Positions 34,910 through 42,568 of a stretch of 64,000 bases of DNA are shown here, one piece after another. This stretch comes from Lacrimispora sphenoides. GTDB taxonomy: Bacteria; Bacillota; Clostridia; Lachnospirales; Lachnospiraceae. Made by a program: the position numbers and the translations under genes. The notes under the pieces are model-generated. The model had not been told where the DNA came from. It saw nothing but the letters and a program-made list of their open reading frames with translations, and made no database searches. The number at the start of each line of letters is the position of its first letter. The stretch's first letter is position 1. The DNA is taken from assembly GCF_900105215.1 (NCBI RefSeq), contig NZ_FOIP01000002.1, positions 310,001-374,000 on the forward strand. Direction: 5' to 3'.

Positions 34910-35281
34910 TCACTTTGAATATCCACAACCACAGGTTCCGACATAATGGAAATTATATTTACCGCATTTTGGACACTTCCACTTATCTGGGGAGGATTCA
35001 TCTATTGTTTCTGATTCATTTTTTGTTGCTACTTGGCTTAGCTTTCCATAAATTTGTTCTTGATTATCAAGGATTTCATATATAGCATATAAAATAGAAA
35101 AATTGACAAAACAGCCAAATAGTACAGCAACAAAAATAATAATAGTTAATGGCCAATCTCTTTCGGCGGCACCCGTTATTAAGAAATTCATTCCCCCGAT
35201 TCTTGCGAAGAAGAAACTGGCAATAACGCCTCCAACCAATTCGATTATTGCGATTACCTTCAAAATACTTTTCATACCCAT
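34910..35281 (-). CDS. small membrane protein with C-terminal zinc ribbon
   Basis: Two hydrophobic segments (residues about 8-32 and 43-68) followed by a cytoplasmic linker and a zinc-ribbon-like end (CPKCGKYNFHYVGTCGCG). ATG with GGAAAAGAGGAA upstream. It lies in the lysogenic block between integrase and repressor, transcribed with the repressor, so it could be a lysogenic conversion or superinfection-exclusion protein; this is inference. Confidence 0.65.
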   Translation of the reverse strand: MGMKSILKVIAIIELVGGVIASFFFARIGGMNFLITGAAERDWPLTIIIFVAVLFGCFVNFSILYAIYEILDNQEQIYGKLSQVATKNESETIDESSPDKWKCPKCGKYNFHYVGTCGCGYSK

Positions 35282-35324
35282 TCCTCTTTTCCTAAAAATT
35301 TTAAAATCTATAGGCTATTTAATT

Positions 35325-35705
35325 TCATTTTTTCATATTTTCAATATACTTTAAAGCAATTTGTTCAAGAACTCTTTTGCTGGGATCATCTAACTGCTCA
35401 TACGTAATAATTAGGTTTTTAATAGCATCTACAACTACAGAATCAGTATCTTTTAATAACATGGCAGTGTATTTCAATACTTTCTGTTGTTCTGTTAGTT
35501 GTTCAAACATTTCTCCTTCTCCAGATCGGAGCCAATCTTCATTAGCGCTAAATTCTTTACAAATAAGAAGAATCATTTGTTCTGTAACATTACTCCTACC
35601 AGATTCTAAATAACTAATAGCGGATTTTCCAACACCAAGCCGGCTTCCAAATTCCTCCTGGCTTAATTTTAATGCTTTTCTTAATTCTCTAATTCTGGAA
35701 TTCAC
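35325..35705 (-). CDS. phage repressor, XRE/HTH_3 family
   Basis: N-terminal HTH_3 domain (residues 1-60: RIRELRKALKLSQEEFGSRLGVGKSAISYLESGR) and a helical C-terminal half likely for dimer formation, without an autoprotease domain. The GTG at 35705 gives the usual N-terminus and sits five bases after AGGTGGTGA; a GTG at 35717 is an alternative. It is divergent from the early genes and likely represses both promoters in the gap. Confidence 0.88.
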   Translation of the reverse strand: MNSRIRELRKALKLSQEEFGSRLGVGKSAISYLESGRSNVTEQMILLICKEFSANEDWLRSGEGEMFEQLTEQQKVLKYTAMLLKDTDSVVVDAIKNLIITYEQLDDPSKRVLEQIALKYIENMKK

Positions 35706-35728
35706 ATCGATCACCACCTTTCAAAATG

Positions 35729-35796
35729 ATAGTATCAAAAAAAGTTAAATAAGTCAACAAAAAAGTATTGACAAAGTTGAATAATTGAACTATCAT
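35729..35796. promoter_or_regulatory. divergent lysogeny switch promoters
   Basis: Leftward: TTGACT (35752-35757) with TACTAT (35729-35734), 17-bp spacer. Rightward: TTGACA (35768-35773) with TATCAT (35791-35796), 17-bp spacer. The two -35 boxes face each other as an inverted repeat GTCAA/TTGAC, with further GTTGA copies downstream, suitable operators for the repressor. Confidence 0.75.
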
Positions 35797-35836
35797 GTTG
35801 ACATAGACAACAAAACAAAAGTGAGGTGAAAATAAT

Positions 35837-36034
35837 ATGATGGAACTTGACGCAAAAAGGGAACAGGAGATTGATACCATGGTCACGATACTGAAACAGC
35901 TTGATCTTACTGGTATTCATCTACTTACAAGAGATGCAAATACTTTACTGGCTCTTAAGTTAGAGAAAGAGCGTGAGAGAAGGCTTGTTTTAAATGCAGA
36001 TGAGGAAGGGTCGGAGGAACGTAAGCTGGCATAG
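35837..36034 (+). CDS. small phage early protein, 65 residues
   Basis: First gene of the rightward early transcript, with GAGGTGAAAA upstream of twin ATGs. Helical and charged, no recognisable domain. Its position is that of a cro- or antirepressor-like gene, but no helix-turn-helix is clear. Confidence 0.6.
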   Translation: MMELDAKREQEIDTMVTILKQLDLTGIHLLTRDANTLLALKLEKERERRLVLNADEEGSEERKLA

Positions 36035-36119
36035 GCTTGGCAGCAGGACAGCACTTTGAAAATCAATGAAACAAGTACAAACAGTATCACATACACTTAA
36101 GCAGATAGGAGGCGATAGC

Positions 36120-36290
36120 GTGAGTGATAAGCCGAAAAAGAAGGAATTAACATTTCGTAATTGGGTTAAGATCGGGAACGATTATGTTCCCCTCAAGGAT
36201 TTGCCTAAAGAGGTGCAGCAAGACTTTGGTAATTACGTAAGACGCCGCCCGATGGAAGCTTTGGGTTACATAGTTGAGGAAGCAACATAG
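36120..36290 (+). CDS. small phage protein, 56 residues
   Basis: GTG start seven bases after AGGAGG. Contains WVKIGNDYVPLKDLPKEVQQDFGNYV, a pattern I associate with small clostridial phage proteins of unknown function. An in-frame ATG at 36066 lacks a ribosome site. Confidence 0.6.
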   Translation: MSDKPKKKELTFRNWVKIGNDYVPLKDLPKEVQQDFGNYVRRRPMEALGYIVEEAT

Positions 36291-36324
36291 AAAGCCGGTT
36301 AAATCCGGCCAGGAGGACAAGCCA

Positions 36325-36489
36325 TTGAGACTATTATCAGATGAGGGAAGGAAGCGGGTAAACAGCCTTACTGTGCATAGTTTGGACAACCTGATTAAAA
36401 AAGGATATTATCCGCCGGTATGTATAAATGATGGATACATTATTGGCTTTGAAAAGAGTAAAAGACTCCATGATGATGGTAGCAGCTGA
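36325..36489 (+). CDS. small phage protein, 54 residues
   Basis: TTG start after AGGAGGA. The sequence has a MerR/excisionase-like feel (LDNLIKKGYYPPVCINDGYIIGFEKS) but is too short to assign. In-frame upstream codons overlap the previous gene and have no ribosome site. Confidence 0.5.
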   Translation: MRLLSDEGRKRVNSLTVHSLDNLIKKGYYPPVCINDGYIIGFEKSKRLHDDGSS

Positions 36490-36589
36490 GATATAGATAT
36501 TCAGTGGACAAGTACTTGACCAAGGCATCAAAAATGTTATGTAAACCATGGAGGAGCATCAGTAAATTAATTATGAAAACGGAAAAGAT

Positions 36590-36661
36590 TAAAAAAATGC
36601 ACCTATCATTATTCCAGTAATGATAGGTGCAAAGCTTTAATGCACAGCTATTAAACTCACA
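36590..36661 (-). ncRNA. predicted ~70-nt small RNA, leftward, phage early region
   Basis: A consensus promoter at 36667-36695 drives leftward transcription from about 36660. A perfect 14-bp hairpin (36598-36611 with 36618-36631, TGCACCTATCATTA arm) followed on that strand by seven T ends it. A 5' hairpin GTGCA/TGCAC is possible and competes with the terminator stem. No credible open reading frame fits. It is antisense to the untranslated gap before the replication gene. No known family is recognised. Confidence 0.65.
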
Positions 36662-36666
36662 TTTTT

Positions 36667-36695
36667 ATTATAAGCTGTGCATGCCAAAAAGTCAA
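36667..36695 (-). promoter_or_regulatory. promoter of the predicted small RNA
   Basis: On the minus strand TTGACT (36690-36695) and TATAAT (36667-36672), 17-bp spacer. The spacer holds TGCACAGCT, which recurs inverted at 36641-36649 just inside the transcript, so a regulator or RNA folding could act here. Confidence 0.72.
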
Positions 36696-36763
36696 TGAAA
36701 TCAAGGGTTTAGACCCGGTTTTTAGACTTGATAAAAGGATTAAACTTAGAGCAGGAGAACGGT

Positions 36764-37549
36764 ATGCATAGATTTAAACAGATAGAATATAAAGCCGGAA
36801 TTACTGTTGAAGTTATTAAGTGTATGCCAAGGGGGTGCAGGAAGGGAGAGGTAAGGATAAGGGATCCCATAAAGAAAACCCGTGGGGAAATAGCAGAGGC
36901 TAATATGAGACAGGCTGCCCGCAAGCTGGCAAGAAAGATAAATGCTAACTTCAGGCCGGGGGACTGGCATCTTACATTGACATACAGAAAGACAGCTAGG
37001 CCGGATCCGCAGGAGGCACAGGAGAATTTAAAAAAGCTGATTAAAGAACTGAGAAAGATTTACCGTAAATGCGGATTTGAATTGAAATATATATATGTGA
37101 CGGAATATGAAAGCAAGTCAATCCATCATCACATAATAATTAATAACATAAATGATGGAAAAAAAACCACAACTGATTATATAAGGGAATTGTGGAGAGA
37201 TAAGGGAAGTCCAAAGTTTATACCGCTGTATGAAGATGGGGAATACAGAAAGTTAGCGGATTATTTTATCAAAGAAACTGAGAAAACGTTTCGGAAATTA
37301 GATAGCCCGGTACGCCAAAGATATGCATGTTCCCGTAATCTGATCAATCCAAAGCCACAAAGTAGAATTCGAAAAACTAAAACAATGTGGAAGATGGCCC
37401 CCAAACCACGCCCAGGTTACTACATAGACCAAGAAACCCTTTACAACGGGTTGGACAAGCTGGGATATCCGTATCAGCGGTATGTGATGATCAAACTCAA
37501 TCCAACAGAAGCAGATTGGGAGCCGTGTGAAGGTTTCCCACCAGGATAG
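36764..37549 (+). CDS. HUH-type rolling-circle replication protein
   Basis: A 261-residue protein with a His cluster (His121-His123 in SIHHHIII) and a downstream YFIKETE motif carrying the likely nicking Tyr, the layout of G2P/Rep-type HUH endonucleases. Upstream there is a WHLTLTYRK strand, also typical. Such enzymes nick one DNA strand and start rolling-circle replication. GGAG precedes the ATG at 36764; the frame from 36728 has a weaker start. It is the first substantial early gene, just right of the small RNA, so the RNA may regulate it. Confidence 0.78.
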   Translation: MHRFKQIEYKAGITVEVIKCMPRGCRKGEVRIRDPIKKTRGEIAEANMRQAARKLARKINANFRPGDWHLTLTYRKTARPDPQEAQENLKKLIKELRKIYRKCGFELKYIYVTEYESKSIHHHIIINNINDGKKTTTDYIRELWRDKGSPKFIPLYEDGEYRKLADYFIKETEKTFRKLDSPVRQRYACSRNLINPKPQSRIRKTKTMWKMAPKPRPGYYIDQETLYNGLDKLGYPYQRYVMIKLNPTEADWEPCEGFPPG

Positions 37550-37560
37550 GAGGGTAAACT

Positions 37561-37812
37561 TTGGGACCATTAATAGAACTAGATCCTCAATTAAAAGAAG
37601 AAATGAAAGAAGTGTGGTCCTTTCCTGATGATCCTCCTGGGGAATATATTGGATCAGAAAATAAGAATGGAAAAATATATCACTATTATAAAAAAGGATC
37701 CGATTATTTTTTCGAAAATGATTTTGATAGAGAAATGAGAAGAAAAGAGAAGGAGAGAAAGAGGTATAAATGGAAAGGCCGAAACAGGAAGATGGATGTA
37801 AGCGTATTATGA
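37561..37812 (+). CDS. phage protein, 83 residues, unknown
   Basis: TTG start behind AGGAGGG. Acidic N-terminal half (DPQLKEEMKEVWSFPDD) and a very basic Lys/Arg-rich C-terminus. It overlaps the next gene by 43 bp. No family recognised. Confidence 0.5.
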   Translation: MGPLIELDPQLKEEMKEVWSFPDDPPGEYIGSENKNGKIYHYYKKGSDYFFENDFDREMRRKEKERKRYKWKGRNRKMDVSVL

Positions 37813-38024
37813 TCAGCATCAAAGATGTGGACAAGCCGAGAAAAACGTTAAGAATCGGGGACAAGCTATCAAAGGATGAAAAGGTTTTTGTATTAAAAAA
37901 GTTTCCTCATTTGGTGTTGGTAGGAGACCCAAAAAAGCCAGAAAAGGTAATGAGAACGATTACATATAAAGAAATCCTATTCCAGAGAAAAGGATTGATA
38001 TGGCTTAATTTCAAAAAGGAGTGA
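37770..38024 (+). CDS. phage protein, 84 residues, unknown
   Basis: ATG after GAGG. Basic protein with short beta-strand-like runs and no recognised domain. It overlaps the previous frame and lies just before the VRR-NUC gene. Confidence 0.5.
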   Translation: MERPKQEDGCKRIMISIKDVDKPRKTLRIGDKLSKDEKVFVLKKFPHLVLVGDPKKPEKVMRTITYKEILFQRKGLIWLNFKKE

Positions 38025-38032
38025 GTGACAAC

Positions 38033-38440
38033 ATGAACCATTTAAGAAGTGAAGCAACGGAGCAGGAGAATGTCATGTCATGGTGCTTTCATCATGAACG
38101 TCTTTATCCAGACCTTAAGTGGATTCACCATTGCCCCAATGGAGGGTCCAGACAGCGTGCCGAAGCTGCACGCCTAAAAGCCCAGGGAGTAAAAGCAGGA
38201 GTACCGGATTTGCATTTGCCGATTGCAAAAGGAAAATACATAGGCCTGTACATAGAAATGAAATATGACAAAGGCACAATTCAAAAGTCACAGAAAGAAT
38301 GGGTTGCTGGTATGGTGGCAGCAGGACATTATGCTTGCTTCTGCTATGGGTACGATAATGCGGTAAATGTGATTGAAGAATATGTCAATTTAGGACCTGA
38401 ACAGGAAATGCAGATGGAGAATGGAGTGATCTTGAAGTAA
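38033..38440 (+). CDS. VRR-NUC domain nuclease
   Basis: A 135-residue PD-(D/E)xK-type nuclease of the VRR-NUC family. The core is visible as GVPDLHLP (Asp) and LYIEMKYDKG (Glu-x-Lys), followed by SQKEWVAGMVAAGHYACFCYGYDNAV. Stand-alone VRR-NUC proteins are common in phages and are thought to process branched DNA. ATG 38033 after AAGGAG; a GTG at 38021 overlaps that site. Its stop overlaps the next ATG. Confidence 0.88.
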   Translation: MNHLRSEATEQENVMSWCFHHERLYPDLKWIHHCPNGGSRQRAEAARLKAQGVKAGVPDLHLPIAKGKYIGLYIEMKYDKGTIQKSQKEWVAGMVAAGHYACFCYGYDNAVNVIEEYVNLGPEQEMQMENGVILK

Positions 38441-38799
38441 TGTATGTAGTCACCATAGAAATCCACGCAACGCCAAGTAATTACTGGTCGAATATGGAAT
38501 TTATTGATAAAGCCGGAAAGCTTCATGAAAAGAGTATACAGGGCGGTAAAAAAGCAACAGCAAATAGCAACGCTTTACAGGCTGCCATTGATGCAGTAAA
38601 GATACTGAATGGCATCTGCCTTCTGGATATCCATACGGACAACGATTATCTGATCGGCGCCATCCACAATGGCTGGCTTGCATCATGGCAGAAAAACGGA
38701 TGGAAGAATGCAAAAGGAACAAATGTCAAGAATTTGGAACAGTGGCAGGTCTTATCTGGATTGTTGGCCCGCCATTCGGTTCGCTTTATCAAGATATAA
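38440..38799 (+). CDS. RNase H-like protein with eroded active site
   Basis: The C-terminal half resembles RNase HI (DIHTDNDYLIGAI...GWKNAKGTNVKNLEQWQVL), as in the substrate-handle region of that family. The first catalytic Asp motif (TDGS) is replaced by IHATPS and the second acidic position (NxxEL) reads NALQ. Only the TDN aspartate remains clear, so it may bind RNA/DNA hybrids without cutting. Start overlaps the VRR-NUC stop. Confidence 0.65.
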   Translation: MYVVTIEIHATPSNYWSNMEFIDKAGKLHEKSIQGGKKATANSNALQAAIDAVKILNGICLLDIHTDNDYLIGAIHNGWLASWQKNGWKNAKGTNVKNLEQWQVLSGLLARHSVRFIKI

Positions 38800-38811
38800 G
38801 GAGGTTGTAAT

Positions 38812-39273
38812 ATGTTTGATATATTTGGAGAGTTTGATTCTACAGAAGAGTTGAACCGGGCAGCAGAAGGACTATTTAATGAAAACGATATGGATAATAT
38901 CCTGGTACTTGCAAAGGAAAACGGGATTCCGGAGGATTTTGCCAATCTCTACATTGCAGGAGAAATTACGGAGCTGGCTGATGCAACCATGGCTGCCATG
39001 GGAAAGATCGATATGGAGCTGCCGGAGGCGGTAAAGGCTTACGGTAGTACAGCGGAATGTGTAGGAGAATATGTAAAAAGTCTTTGTGACAGAGTGCAGT
39101 TCGCTACCATGGTACGCCGCAAAGGAAGGTCTCTTATAGCCTGCATAAAAAACATGGAGACAGAGGCCAAGAAGCAGGTAAAGACCAAGAGCGGATGCCA
39201 GTGTGCCTGCATACCGCCATCAGAAGGTTTTAAGATGATCCGGGAGTATTACGAGGGGGTGAACGGGAAATGA
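38812..39273 (+). CDS. PcfK/AcrIIA9-like phage protein
   Basis: A 153-residue acidic, mainly helical protein starting MFDIFGEFDSTEELNRAAEGLF. It resembles proteins I recall as PcfK-like and, in some annotations, AcrIIA9-type Cas9 inhibitors. The neighbour supports this: it directly precedes (4-bp overlap) a PcfJ-like gene, the PcfK-PcfJ order of plasmid pCF10. Cas9 inhibition is not shown. A Cys cluster (CQCACIPP) near the end is unusual. AGGAGG ribosome site. Confidence 0.45.
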   Translation: MFDIFGEFDSTEELNRAAEGLFNENDMDNILVLAKENGIPEDFANLYIAGEITELADATMAAMGKIDMELPEAVKAYGSTAECVGEYVKSLCDRVQFATMVRRKGRSLIACIKNMETEAKKQVKTKSGCQCACIPPSEGFKMIREYYEGVNGK

Positions 39274-41174
39274 AAAGAAAAGCCATTGAAGCGGTCCCAA
39301 TGCTTGAGCGAAAACTGAAGCCAACAAAAACGGAATATACGGCATTTACGCAGGTTCTTGATGTAAAAGGAGAAAAGACCCTAATCTTGGATTTATACGA
39401 TACTCGTCAAATCACTAAAGCGCAGAAATTAATGCCGGAAAAACGATATGTAACTGATACAAAGGATTATGAGACATACACTCCAGGCAATACAAATTCA
39501 TGGGGGAAATCGGGGTTAGAAAGAGACTGGTATTGCATGCCTTCACTTCATTTTCCACCAGGGGAAGAAACGGCAATATATGAACTTCTTCCGGTTGCAC
39601 AGTGGAGAGATAGTGCAGAAAAACGCCTGGAGGAGAACGAACGGAATATAAAGCGTGAAAAAGCGGATAAAAAAAGAGAATATCATCAAAACAGCATAGA
39701 CAAGCAGATGAAGCTTGTAAAAGAACTACCGGCAGGGGCAAAGAAATGGATGATAAAACTGTTTAAAACGGACCATTTCATCTTTTATGAAACCCAAACA
39801 AGAAAGAAGGCAGCAGGCGTGTGCTCCTCCTGTTCGGCGGAAATAGAATATGACAGGGAGAATGAGAAACCACAGCATAACGAGCCGTGCCGGTGCCCAG
39901 TATGTAAAAAGAGAGGAATTTATAAAGCAAAGGGAAAGCAAAACAATGTAAGTCTAGAGAAAAAGGCCATTGTAATGCAAAAAACGGAAAAAGGGTTTGT
40001 AAGCAGGTATTTTGAATTGACTTATGAAGCAAATGAAACAGGGGAATCAATAAAAGCATTTGAGGCGGCAAGGCGCTTGTATGATGGAAAATGTATAAGG
40101 GATTACTATTCGTATACCTCTAAATATTATTCAGATGATCTGCGATGGACAGACGCAAACAAAACCGGAACTAATAAAGGTACCGGATATGTATACACAA
40201 AGAATCTTAATGAAGTACTGGACGGGACCCCGTTTAAATATTGTGCTATGGCTGACCTTCAGAAAAACACAGATGGGCCGATCCATCATACTAGATTACT
40301 GGAATTATTTGAAAAGCATCCGTTTATCGAATACATGATAAAAATGCGCTTGTATAAGTTCGCAAATGAATACCTTGAGACCCCTTATGGAGCTGGACTG
40401 GATTATAACCAGACTCGCCCAGATAAGCTGCTGAAGCTTCCAAAGGACAAGATCAACGAACTGATCCGGATCAATGGAGGAATAACTGCGCTTCACCGAT
40501 TACGGGTGGAAAGCACTATGAAACGATCATTTACAGCGGAAGAGGCAGGGATCATTGACAGATACAAGGTAAATATTGGAAGCCTGCTTGAAATTGAGGA
40601 ATACACCGGAATGACAAAGTTTCTGAGATATTTAAAGAACCAGCTTGGACAAAAAAAGGAATCAGGATATTTTATCAATGACTGGAAGGATTACATCCGG
40701 ATGCAGCAGGCGTCAGGACTGCGGCTCACTACGGCAAATATGTTCCCACGGAATCTAAAGGAAGAACATGATAAGATGCTGAAAGCCATTGAGACAATGA
40801 AGGATATTGAAAGAAACGAAAAGTATCAGGAAATAGCCCGCCAGTATATTGAGCAGTATTCTTTTTCCTATAAAGGTTTAATTGTTATAATTCCGGAATC
40901 CCTGGAAGATATCGTAAAAGAAGGTAATGAGCAGCATCATTGTGTTGCGTCCTACGTAAAACGGGTAGCAGCAGGAGGAACATGTATTCTTTTTGTTAGG
41001 CAGGAAGAGGCACCGGAAAAACCATTTTACACTATGGAGATACAAGATGTAAACATTGTTCAATGCAGGGGGAAATATAATCAGGATCAGACACCAGAAG
41101 TTAAGAAATTCCTTGCAAGGTTTAAAAAAGAGATTGAGAAGCGCAAAGAACTATCTATAAGAATACCGGCATAA
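39270..41174 (+). CDS. PcfJ-like protein
   Basis: A 634-residue protein. Two CxxC pairs (CSSCSAEIEYD..CRCPVCKKRG, about residues 187-213) suggest a zinc ribbon. The C-terminal 140 residues carry the PcfJ pattern: GNEQHHCVASYVKRVAAGGTCILFVRQ, PFYTMEIQ and QCRGKYNQ. PcfJ occurs on conjugative plasmids and phages; its biochemistry is unknown. It is coupled to the PcfK-like gene and followed after 11 bp by another early gene. I find no catalytic motif. Confidence 0.75.
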   Translation: MKRKAIEAVPMLERKLKPTKTEYTAFTQVLDVKGEKTLILDLYDTRQITKAQKLMPEKRYVTDTKDYETYTPGNTNSWGKSGLERDWYCMPSLHFPPGEETAIYELLPVAQWRDSAEKRLEENERNIKREKADKKREYHQNSIDKQMKLVKELPAGAKKWMIKLFKTDHFIFYETQTRKKAAGVCSSCSAEIEYDRENEKPQHNEPCRCPVCKKRGIYKAKGKQNNVSLEKKAIVMQKTEKGFVSRYFELTYEANETGESIKAFEAARRLYDGKCIRDYYSYTSKYYSDDLRWTDANKTGTNKGTGYVYTKNLNEVLDGTPFKYCAMADLQKNTDGPIHHTRLLELFEKHPFIEYMIKMRLYKFANEYLETPYGAGLDYNQTRPDKLLKLPKDKINELIRINGGITALHRLRVESTMKRSFTAEEAGIIDRYKVNIGSLLEIEEYTGMTKFLRYLKNQLGQKKESGYFINDWKDYIRMQQASGLRLTTANMFPRNLKEEHDKMLKAIETMKDIERNEKYQEIARQYIEQYSFSYKGLIVIIPESLEDIVKEGNEQHHCVASYVKRVAAGGTCILFVRQEEAPEKPFYTMEIQDVNIVQCRGKYNQDQTPEVKKFLARFKKEIEKRKELSIRIPA

Positions 41175-41185
41175 AGGAGGCGTAC

Positions 41186-42568
41186 ATGAACGAATTAATG
41201 AGTTATCAAAGCAGGAAAGAGGAGATCCGTAGAAAACTCAGGGAAACAGCAGAGAATTTTGTTTATATCGGATTTCAGCTGAAACAGGTAAGGGAAAGCC
41301 GGGAATATGAACAGGATGGATATTCCGACATCTTGGAATTTGCACAAAAGGAATACGGACTGCAAAAAGATGATACATATCGCTTTATTCGAATCAATGA
41401 TAAATACTCTGTCAATGGAAATTCAATCGAACTGGCAGACCGTTTCAAGGGTATGGCCCAGACGAAGCTGTCAGAAATGTTGAATCTTCCGGATTCGGAT
41501 ATTGATTTAGTTACACCAGAAACAACCAGAGAGGACATAAGAGAGCTGAAACGTTTTAACAATCAGTCTCAAGAAGATATTCCGGAAAAGCAAGGCAGTG
41601 ATATCCAGAATATCATCATGGAGTTTTTCCGGCCGGCAGCAGGACGCCCGGCCGGGGCCTTACATGAACTTCTAATGGAAGTACTGGAGATCGTAGAAGG
41701 AAAGCTTCAGGATTCAGTATTGACCCAGGAGGAACTTATACAGGAGAAGATAAACCCAAAAGGGAACGGTACATTCCGCACAGGGAGATACATGCTTTTT
41801 CTTTACGATGCCTCACATGGATTAAAATACAAGGTATTTGGAGAGAACGAGAATCACCAGTTAAGTTACTTGTCGTTTGCAAAGACCGTGCACCTAATTT
41901 TCACAAGTCGCAACCAGGGTGGCAGCTTGGATCCGTGGGAAAATATCTATGGAATAGTATCAGAACCAGAACCGGAAAAAGCAGAAACGCGGGAACCGGT
42001 ACACAATGAGAAGCAGCCAGGGCCAGGAACCAAAACTGATGTGGATAGAAAGGGATTAGGTAAAAAAGAAGAAGATAAACAAGAATGTTATCCACAAAAA
42101 AGCCAGGATAACAGCGAAAAAGCGCCAGCGCAACTGGAAGAGGGAAACGATCCGGAAACTGATGCGGGATCCGATGAAATAAAGAAGCATGAAGAGGAAG
42201 AAACCCTTGAAACTGATACAGAGGAGAACGATCAGGATAATGGAGAATGGCAGCAGGATCCTATAGAAGATTCGCAGAAGGACCAGAAGGAAGAGGAATC
42301 TGATATAAAACAAATGGAGATAGAGGAATATCCGGAATATTTGCCTGAAGGTTATATAAAATGCCATGATGGAAGTGTTGTCCAAGAGACAGAAACCTAT
42401 AAAAAGTGGAAAGAGATCCAGTCGTTTATTAATGATCTGCATACACAAATATCAAATCGAGAAGAACCGGATCTGGAGACAAGCCGGAAATTAAACTCAG
42501 GTATTAATTATTTAAAAATGATTATGGATGACTTTGTAATTATGAAGGAGGAGCTGGAAGATGAATAA
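41186..42568 (+). CDS. phage protein with ParB-like/HTH N-terminus and acidic linker
   Basis: Residues 1-130 are helical and resemble DUF3102/KorB-like DNA-binding proteins (SYQSRKEEIRRKL..GYSDILEFAQKEYGLQKDDTYRFIRI..). A middle domain follows (about 145-255), then a long low-complexity acidic linker rich in Glu, Asp, Gln and Lys (265-385) and a helical end. AAAGGAGGCG site upstream. It overlaps the next gene by 8 bp. Possibly DNA binding in replication or transcription; not certain. Confidence 0.5.
   Translation: MNELMSYQSRKEEIRRKLRETAENFVYIGFQLKQVRESREYEQDGYSDILEFAQKEYGLQKDDTYRFIRINDKYSVNGNSIELADRFKGMAQTKLSEMLNLPDSDIDLVTPETTREDIRELKRFNNQSQEDIPEKQGSDIQNIIMEFFRPAAGRPAGALHELLMEVLEIVEGKLQDSVLTQEELIQEKINPKGNGTFRTGRYMLFLYDASHGLKYKVFGENENHQLSYLSFAKTVHLIFTSRNQGGSLDPWENIYGIVSEPEPEKAETREPVHNEKQPGPGTKTDVDRKGLGKKEEDKQECYPQKSQDNSEKAPAQLEEGNDPETDAGSDEIKKHEEEETLETDTEENDQDNGEWQQDPIEDSQKDQKEEESDIKQMEIEEYPEYLPEGYIKCHDGSVVQETETYKKWKEIQSFINDLHTQISNREEPDLETSRKLNSGINYLKMIMDDFVIMKEELEDE

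Noticed and set aside
42056..42448. Leftward frame rich in Phe/Leu, looking like a membrane protein
   Set aside because: It is antisense to the acidic Glu/Lys linker of the 41186-42568 protein, which produces hydrophobic runs by chance.
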